Shown piece by piece: positions 58,901 to 64,000 of a DNA stretch of 64,000 nucleotides (position 1 is its first letter; each line of letters begins with the position of its first letter). This DNA is from Pyrinomonas sp040289685 (GTDB taxonomy: Bacteria > Acidobacteriota > Blastocatellia > Pyrinomonadales > Pyrinomonadaceae), in assembly GCF_040289685.1 (NCBI RefSeq), contig NZ_PSLQ01000003.1:1-64000 (forward strand), read 5' to 3'. The position numbers were made by a program, and so were the translations under genes. Below the pieces are notes generated by a model that ran no database searches, was not told where the DNA came from, and worked only from the letters and a program-made list of their open reading frames with translations.

Positions 58901-60866
58901 CACTGACAAGCTCGTTTCGGGCGCGCCCGTTTACGCAGTTTATAACTGGGCCGGATACGGGCAGACGTTGCGTCTGGTCTTTTCCGGTAGCGGCGGCGAA
59001 CTGGTCGCCAGCGTCGCGTTGAAACCGACGGCGCTCGTGCGTCCGCCGGGCGAGCTGTATGACGAATTGACCGAACGCATCGTCGCCGCGCTGATTCGTC
59101 GTGGCATCAGCGTGACGCCTTTCGCCGACGACGGCGAACGTGCGCGCCGCGCCCTTTTGACGATCGAGGATTCGACCATGCCGCGCCGCGTAAACGACGA
59201 TCTCGGCTACCATTCGTTCCGCATATTGCTCGGTGGTCCAGCCGAGAGCGAACACGTGCGCGAAGCCCTCGTGCGAGTTGATCGCGCATCGCGCGCGCGT
59301 TTCGAGCGGGAGTTGCAAAGCACGGGGCGCGCCTTTCTCTTCTTTCACGACGAGATGCCAAACGGGTGGCCGCCGATGCCGACGCTGATCATCGCCGGAC
59401 GCGATGCGGAGAACGTGCGTCGCGCAGTCGAAGAGTTGCTTGCGCCCATCTCGCAAGGGAAGGAGGTGCTGCGCCTTTCGGCAGAAGCGTTAGCGACGGC
59501 GGAACGGGAGCGGCGCGCGCACGTGCCTGATTACGGAGTCGCCATCATCAATGGCGGGACCATCGCCGCGATCCTTGAACGTCCCGAGACGTTGACGCTC
59601 TTTTTGACGCACACCGCGCCGTGGCCCGGCGTCAACCTTCCGTTCGACTTCACGCCGGAACACAAGACGCACGTCTTCTCTTACGCGCTCTACCCACATG
59701 AAGGCGATTGGCGGCGCGCGCAAGTAGTGCGTCGAGGGTATGAGTTCAACAACCCGCTCATCGCTGTTCAAACTGCGGAGCAGAGCGGGCCGTTGCCGCC
59801 AGAGCACAGTTTTCTTCGCCTTTCGGCGGAGAACGTCGTGCTCTCAGCGCTCAAATTGGCGGGCAATCCGCAGGCAAGCTTCCGCGCGAGCGAAGCCGAA
59901 GGCGAAAGGGCTTTCATCCTTCGGTTATACGAAACGGAAGGGCGTGCGACCGCGGTGGAAGCGACCTTCGATGAAGCGATCGGTGAGGTCGAGCGCGCCG
60001 ATCTCATCGAACGGAAGATCACATCGAGCGAAGACGTGCGACAAACGAGCGAACGCTCTTTCGCTTCGGCAATCGGCAGTTTCTCCATTGAAACTTTCAA
60101 AGTCCCAGTGGCGCGGCGCGCGGCGACCGGAGACGCGATCGGCGCGCGCCGCGAACTGGTCCAGCCCGTGCCAGCGCGGTATTGGATGCACAACATGGGC
60201 GCAGCGCCCATCGGCAACGATCCCATCAAAGTCACGGTGCGTCCCGTCGAGCAGATGGGCCAGCTGGCGAGTTTCGCCTATGACGATAAGTACAATCAGG
60301 GCGGCATCACGACCGTCGCGGCGCGCGTCTTCGTCGTCAACAACCTGCTCGATCGGCGCGCGCGCGGGCGAGTCGAGATCGAAGTCGCGCCGGACTGGCG
60401 CGCCGTGCCGTCCGCGTTCGATTACGACATCGAACCGGGCGGATGGATGGCACGCGATGTGGTCATCTTAAGCTATCCGGTGAAAAAAGGTTTGGAGTGG
60501 GCGCGCGCTTCCGGATTGGTCAAAGCGCGCACGGAGTTCGCCGGCCAAACCTACCAAGACGTGCTCGAGATCGGGCGTAGCCTGCGCCTTGATTGGCGTA
60601 TCGAACGGACGGGCGAGCGAGTTCGCATCGTCGTTCACAATCCGCATCGGCAGCGCGTGGAAGGGAGCGTTGCGTTGATCTTGCCGCCAGAAGTTTGGCT
60701 CGACGATGCGGGTCGAACGACGCGCGAGCGAGGTTTCAGCGTCGGTCCAGGCGAGACGACGACGCTTGATTTTGGCGCGCCGCAGCGCGGCGCTTGGGCT
60801 ATTGCGCGCCTCGCTTACAACGGGCACGTCGAGTACGAGCGCGCGGACGGCGAAGGCGAGCGATGA
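55929..60866 (+). CDS. Very large secreted GH38 alpha-mannosidase-like protein
   Basis: A 1645-residue exported protein. Signal peptide residues 1-25 (LLLLFAALCALTSAARA). An N-terminal region of about 330 residues has a galactose-binding-like piece (GFTGAIWLNGERIYDG). The GH38 catalytic domain starts near 350: H356 and D358 (GFHVDPVYL) as metal ligands, D467 (LWDVFGHVPQI) as nucleophile, and H674-H675-D676 (GSHHDAITGTP). A beta-sandwich domain follows (VIFNPLAWERTDLAQAHIRF), then about 500 further residues I cannot assign, including NPCBM-like sandwich segments (ARVFVVNNLLDRRARGRVEI). Typical GH38 enzymes have 800-1100 residues. The ATG at 55929 was chosen because it starts the signal peptide. 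Cleavage of alpha-mannosides outside the cell is likely. Confidence 0.9.
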   Translation: MNGYRARGLLLLFAALCALTSAARAATQDLARLPDGGFFADWLISSFFPTEIDAGAFENFQRFNIERLPERDWLAPFGGPAAVQPKEGVVLSAGANAPGGNKEDESASGSPLPEVGARSERVEEKTVELRWTAYRATSEKLDFARIFPSIGTAYAATRFASPDDRFFFIETDGFTGAIWLNGERIYDGFKLEAQRVVLARARAGANLLLVRASGVRNDPWRKDGGWAAHVRIWHARALPSGLVAGAFRSTGLFLADGSGARERLRLAVANANNSLIRDVRFEVRDGERKAQASLVELPPGELREVEIEMPAAAKEPTERRADVRLRTGEDEIAWTASWTQPAVPPDGRIFYLEGFHVDPVYLHDQREYARITLSNMNQYMNSMRADGRYGVFFSELDYLKPYDDTHPEDRALLRERVRSGRVGTGGSYNQFNEPTIGGEAIVRNILYGRLYHESVLGDRPRALALWDVFGHVPQISQIARKSGFDGIVWSKKIQGFQPLFFDYALDGSRLLHRRLDYAYSFSGFGSGKNYSLDAFQRMTLRKFEEARSFGSAVDLRINAADFTPPWTNLAGNVERLERSLPKVEVTGQAQTRFFNALRAEVAAGKVRVPVTSRDKLFFHVGVAAARSDLKIAHRRAENMILAAERFGAIAYAHGANYPDLALDKAWRQILFGSHHDAITGTPSDNAFLDLVHGYREAYELAREARDDALRFIISRINTRAPERLRAPRSALTPLVIFNPLAWERTDLAQAHIRFASPVRAFLVRDGGGAIVPHRLVRAERDAVGRLLSAEIVFVARAVPSLGYKTFFIDARAELRTEIASGGEGNAIENEFYRVEVDPARGGAVRRIYDKRARREIVRALDGHLANEIAALEEDLSKKNVIYPAWEFWTTGKRRFSTAQPARVAVRREGPTQRIVVEGVLPAMRSYRQTIELHDGIARIDFRTELIEYNGKNELFVINFPLALTGGALVTEERFGVVARNGSRAFLDFRSNTDKLVSGAPVYAVYNWAGYGQTLRLVFSGSGGELVASVALKPTALVRPPGELYDELTERIVAALIRRGISVTPFADDGERARRALLTIEDSTMPRRVNDDLGYHSFRILLGGPAESEHVREALVRVDRASRARFERELQSTGRAFLFFHDEMPNGWPPMPTLIIAGRDAENVRRAVEELLAPISQGKEVLRLSAEALATAERERRAHVPDYGVAIINGGTIAAILERPETLTLFLTHTAPWPGVNLPFDFTPEHKTHVFSYALYPHEGDWRRAQVVRRGYEFNNPLIAVQTAEQSGPLPPEHSFLRLSAENVVLSALKLAGNPQASFRASEAEGERAFILRLYETEGRATAVEATFDEAIGEVERADLIERKITSSEDVRQTSERSFASAIGSFSIETFKVPVARRAATGDAIGARRELVQPVPARYWMHNMGAAPIGNDPIKVTVRPVEQMGQLASFAYDDKYNQGGITTVAARVFVVNNLLDRRARGRVEIEVAPDWRAVPSAFDYDIEPGGWMARDVVILSYPVKKGLEWARASGLVKARTEFAGQTYQDVLEIGRSLRLDWRIERTGERVRIVVHNPHRQRVEGSVALILPPEVWLDDAGRTTRERGFSVGPGETTTLDFGAPQRGAWAIARLAYNGHVEYERADGEGER

Positions 60867-61017
60867 GAACTCTTCGGAGCGCTTGTCGAGCGCCGAAGTG
60901 ATGCGGAGAAGATGAGGCGCATCTCGTAGGTCGATTCTTCGGCCAACGGCCTTGTCACAAAGAACGAGGGCTAAAGGAGACGAAACTAATTCGGACGACG
61001 CTGATAAGGATGCGAAG

Positions 61018-62670
61018 ATGAAACCTTTCGTCTGTTTGTGTGCGCTTTTGCTTTCGCTGACTTTCGCTCCAGAAAGCGCGTCGCGCGAGAACAGACCGCA
61101 CGCGCGCGTGCTTCTGATCCCGCTCGACGATCGTCCGCCCTGTTTGCAATTCGTGATCATGCAGGGGCGGATCGCCGATGCCGAGGTGGTCGCGCCGCCA
61201 CGCGAACTGCTGGGCCGGTTCACCGAGCCGGGTCAGCCGGAGAAGATCGCGGCGTGGGTGCGCGCGCAAGATCTGCGCGCGTTCGATGCGGCGGTGATCT
61301 CCGTCGATATGCTCGCCTACGGTGGGCTGGTTGCCTCGCGCGTCCATCGCGTGTCTTTGGAGACGGCACGGCGGCGTTTGGAGCTGGTGCGCGAGATACG
61401 ACGCCGCGCGCCACAACTTCCGCTTTACGGCTTCAACGTCATTATGCGACTGGCCCCAACTGCCGACGGCAGAAACGAAGCTTATCGCGAGAAGCTCGCG
61501 CGTTGGGCCGAACTGTCTTCGGAGGCGGCGCGCAACGCGAAGGTCGCAGCGGAAGTCGAGCGCTTGGAGCGCGAAATCCCCAAAGAGGCATTGGAAGACT
61601 ACAAACAGGCCCGAAGACGAAACTTTGAAATCAACCGGGCCAGCATCGCGCTCGTCAAGGACGGAGTCTTCGAATTCCTGATCTTGTCGCAGGATGACGC
61701 CAAGCCGCGCGGCGTACACATTGCTGACCGCGAAAACTTGATCGCCGAAGCGCAGCGCCTGGACCTTGCGGATCGCGTGCGTATACAGCCCGGCGCTGAT
61801 GAAGTGGCGATGCTGCTCCTGTCGCGCGCTCTTGCTCGAAGGTTCGATTACGAACCGCGCGTTCATGCCATCTACTCTTCGGAAGAGAAGCGACGCCGCG
61901 TCGCGCCCTACGAAGACCGTCCGCTTGAGGTGACCGTGAGCTTTCAGATCGCCGCCGCGGGCGCGCGCGAAGTCGCGCGACCAGAGGATGCCGATCTGCT
62001 CTTTTACGTCTATGCATCGCGCGACGAACGCGGCGCGGCGCGGGCGTTCGCGGAGCGCATCGCGCAGGATGTGGCGCGCGGTCGTCGCGTCATCGTCGCC
62101 GATGTGGATTTCGGTGGAGTCGTGCAAGGCGCGGGCGAGGAGTTCACCGAGGAGTTACGACGACGAGGCGTTTTCCCGCGTCTTTTCGGCTACGCTTCGT
62201 GGAACACGGCGGGCAACACGATCGGCACCGCGCTGCCGCAAGGCATCCTCTTTGCGCTCGCCGTGGACCGATTGGCGAGCGATCCAGCGGCAGCCGAGCG
62301 CATCGCGGGCGCGCAGATGAAGTTTCTGCTCCACCGTTTGATCGATGATTACGCTTACCATTCGCTCGTGCGCGTCGAAATTAACCGCCGCTTCGCTCCG
62401 GCCAGAGGGCTTAATACGATGCGGCTCGATGCGCAGGGGACGCGGATCATCGAAGAGATCGTGCGCGAGAAGATGCGCCCTTACGTTGAGAGTTTGTGGC
62501 GCGACTTCGCGCAGCGGCCCTTCGTCCTGCCGCCAGCAAGCGGAGTGAAACTGGCGCTCGTGCCGACTGCGCTCGAGGATTTCAAGCTCACGCTTCCGTG
62601 GGGGAGAACGTTTGAAGCCGAGATAGATTTCCGCCTCGTCGCCGCCAAGCAAACGGTGACCGGTGATTGA
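61018..62670 (+). CDS. DUF4127 family exported protein
   Basis: A 550-residue protein with a signal peptide (FVCLCALLLSLTFAPESA). VLLIPLDDRPPCLQFV at the start and VISVDMLAYGGLVASRVHRV are the DUF4127 signature; the middle holds LILSQDDAKPRGVHIADRE and the end NTAGNTIGTALPQGILFA. No function is established for the family as far as I know; it often lies near carbohydrate genes. It follows the mannosidase gene by about 150 bases on the same strand and probably belongs to the same locus. Confidence 0.9.
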   Translation: MKPFVCLCALLLSLTFAPESASRENRPHARVLLIPLDDRPPCLQFVIMQGRIADAEVVAPPRELLGRFTEPGQPEKIAAWVRAQDLRAFDAAVISVDMLAYGGLVASRVHRVSLETARRRLELVREIRRRAPQLPLYGFNVIMRLAPTADGRNEAYREKLARWAELSSEAARNAKVAAEVERLEREIPKEALEDYKQARRRNFEINRASIALVKDGVFEFLILSQDDAKPRGVHIADRENLIAEAQRLDLADRVRIQPGADEVAMLLLSRALARRFDYEPRVHAIYSSEEKRRRVAPYEDRPLEVTVSFQIAAAGAREVARPEDADLLFYVYASRDERGAARAFAERIAQDVARGRRVIVADVDFGGVVQGAGEEFTEELRRRGVFPRLFGYASWNTAGNTIGTALPQGILFALAVDRLASDPAAAERIAGAQMKFLLHRLIDDYAYHSLVRVEINRRFAPARGLNTMRLDAQGTRIIEEIVREKMRPYVESLWRDFAQRPFVLPPASGVKLALVPTALEDFKLTLPWGRTFEAEIDFRLVAAKQTVTGD

Positions 62671-62731
62671 CCGCGGCGGACAAAGAAGGATAATACTCCC
62701 GGTTCATCGAGACGAGTTTCGAGGAGATCGC

Positions 62732-63640
62732 ATGCGTTCGAGCCTGCGGTTCGTTTCGGCGTTGGCCCTTTGTCTTGCCCTCTTTCAAACGGCAACGGCA
62801 CAAAGGCGCGCGCCTTCCCCAAAGGTTCAGCCTTCGCCCGATGCTCCGCGCGAGGTCCTCCAAGCGCCAAGCCTCGGAGGCGGTGCTTTGCCGTATCGCG
62901 TTCTGCTGCCGCTCGATTACGGGCGGAGCATAGGCCGTTATCCGGTGCTCTATCTGTTGCACGGTTACGGCGGCGATGAGTCGGACTGGCTGACGCGGAC
63001 GAACTTGGCCGAGTATGCCGCGCGTTACCGATTGATCGTCGTCCTGCCAGGAGCGGGCAATAACTGGTATGCAAACAGCGCCAGCGACGCGAACGCGCGC
63101 TACGAGGATGCGATCGTGCGCGATCTCATCCCGCACATAGATCGCCGTTATCGAACGATTGCAAGCTACCATGGACGCGCCATCGCTGGCCTGTCTATGG
63201 GTGGATTGGGGGCGATGAAGTTCGCGCTTCGTTATCCGCAGCTGTTCGCTTTCGCGGCTAGCTTCAGCGGCGCTTTCGACGTGCCGCGAACGGGCGGCTT
63301 GAACGGCGAGCCAGCTCCGTTGGGCCAGAGCCTGATGCGCATCTTTGGGCCGAAAGATAGCGACACGCGCCGCGCCAACGATCTCTTCGCGTTGCTCGAA
63401 CGGGTGAGGCCCGATAAAGTGCGGTTGCCTTACATCTACGTGGCCACCGGAACCGATGACCAGTTGCCGAGCGTGCGCGAGTCCAACCCGCGTCTGGCAG
63501 ACGCCTTGCGCGCAAAAGGCGTCGCATACGAATATCACGAACGCCCCGGCACGCACGATTGGAAGTTCTGGGACGCTGAAATCAAGTTCGCGCTCGAACG
63601 CATGAGCGAGATCATCCCGCAAATGCGAGAACGCCGATAA
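62732..63640 (+). CDS. Secreted esterase of the alpha/beta hydrolase fold
   Basis: A 302-residue exported hydrolase. Signal peptide (FVSALALCLALFQTATA). The fold shows YLLHGYGGDESDWL, nucleophile GLSMGGLGAMKFALRY and histidine GTHDWKFW, as in esterase D and feruloyl/acetylxylan esterases. GAGGAG precedes the ATG at 62732. Its place in the sugar locus suggests removal of acyl groups from glycans. The exact ester is unknown. Confidence 0.92.
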   Translation: MRSSLRFVSALALCLALFQTATAQRRAPSPKVQPSPDAPREVLQAPSLGGGALPYRVLLPLDYGRSIGRYPVLYLLHGYGGDESDWLTRTNLAEYAARYRLIVVLPGAGNNWYANSASDANARYEDAIVRDLIPHIDRRYRTIASYHGRAIAGLSMGGLGAMKFALRYPQLFAFAASFSGAFDVPRTGGLNGEPAPLGQSLMRIFGPKDSDTRRANDLFALLERVRPDKVRLPYIYVATGTDDQLPSVRESNPRLADALRAKGVAYEYHERPGTHDWKFWDAEIKFALERMSEIIPQMRERR

Positions 63641-63654
63641 GGAGTCGGAAAGAG

Positions 63655-64000
63655 ATGCGCAGATGGTTGAGGGCCGCGCTTTTCGTTTTGATCGCCCTAT
63701 GTTGTTTCGGTGGCGTTTCGTGCCAGCGCGATGGCACCAGCGGAAAGAAACGGATCGGCGTGACGCTTTTGACGCGCGAGCACGCCTTCTACCGCGATTT
63801 GGAAGCTGGGATGCGCGAGGCAGCGGAGAAGAACGGATTCGAACTGCTCGTCTCCTCGGGCGATTTCGACCTCGCTAAACAGCAATCGCAGATCGAAAAC
63901 TTCATCGTTCAGGGCGTTGATGCGATCATCGTCTGCCCGGCAGATACGCGCGGCATCGGGCCAGCTATCGAACGCGCCAACAGCGCCAATATCCCGGTCT
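63655..64000 (+). CDS. Sugar-binding lipoprotein of an ABC transporter (partial)
   Basis: The first 115 codons of a gene that runs past the window. MRRWLRAALFVLIALCCFGG is a lipoprotein signal ending in a lipobox (GVSCQ). The mature part begins RIGVTLLTREHAFYRDLEAG and continues IENFIVQGVDAIIVCPADT, the pattern of ribose-type periplasmic binding proteins (Peripla_BP_4). AAGGAG lies about 10 bases before the ATG. It is 14 bases after the esterase stop codon, so the two are in one operon. Permease and ATPase genes are expected beyond the window. Confidence 0.88.
   Translation, partial: MRRWLRAALFVLIALCCFGGVSCQRDGTSGKKRIGVTLLTREHAFYRDLEAGMREAAEKNGFELLVSSGDFDLAKQQSQIENFIVQGVDAIIVCPADTRGIGPAIERANSANIPV

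Overview
The window reads as a chromosomal segment of a GC-rich (roughly 60 %) Gram-negative bacterium. The best guess is a member of the Acidobacteriota (Blastocatellia-like). The grounds are an Oar-like TonB receptor with an N-terminal carboxypeptidase-regulatory-like domain, a DUF1800/DUF1501 pair, several PDZ/HtrA proteins and a receiver protein with a long acidic tail. No rRNA or complete tRNA gene was seen, so the lineage is inferred from protein families only.

Layout. 1-6.0 kb: one intact TonB-dependent receptor and the frameshifted 3' part of a second, each followed by a strong hairpin, with paired ATCCA-N6-TGGAT dyads upstream of the intact copy. 6.0-16.4 kb: mostly minus-strand housekeeping genes (radical SAM DUF512 protein, alanine dehydrogenase, aldehyde dehydrogenase, HtrA protease, EamA transporter, MDR dehydrogenase, a one-cysteine glutaredoxin-like protein) and a plus-strand receiver protein. 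16.5-21.4 kb: a purine cluster, purF - ComEC-like metallo-beta-lactamase - DUF3006 - purM - purN. 21.5-26.3 kb: an alpha/beta hydrolase, a subtilisin broken by one extra base in a G8 run, and an S1C protease with an unrecognised C-terminal domain. 26.5-30.2 kb: thiC under a TPP riboswitch with a clear terminator, then ispH. 30.4-34.8 kb: a possible Sm-like small protein, a zinc-ribbon/PDZ protein, a decayed IscB element with its HEARO/omega-RNA, and a receiver protein with an acidic tail. 35.2-39.8 kb: valS-nadC (overlapping) and a secreted coiled-coil protein. 39.9-48.2 kb: an XdhC/CoxI domain protein, a TnpB remnant with several IS200/IS605-type end hairpins, two large transporters (APC, CstA), an RRM protein, a CDF-like transporter and msrA. 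48.7-53.5 kb: a response regulator, DUF1501/DUF1800 and a small unknown gene. 53.8-64 kb: a sugar locus with a SIS-domain isomerase divergent from a GntR/UTRA regulator, then a very large secreted GH38 alpha-mannosidase-like protein, a DUF4127 protein, a secreted esterase and the start of a sugar-binding lipoprotein.

Two themes run across the window. First, remnants of RNA-guided transposon nucleases (IscB and TnpB) survive mainly as RNA scaffolds or end hairpins with little or no nuclease coding sequence. Second, many intergenic regions carry imperfect direct repeats of about 15-40 bp set 59-72 bp apart, each locus with its own sequence. The second pattern is, as far as I can tell, not explained by any standard feature class.
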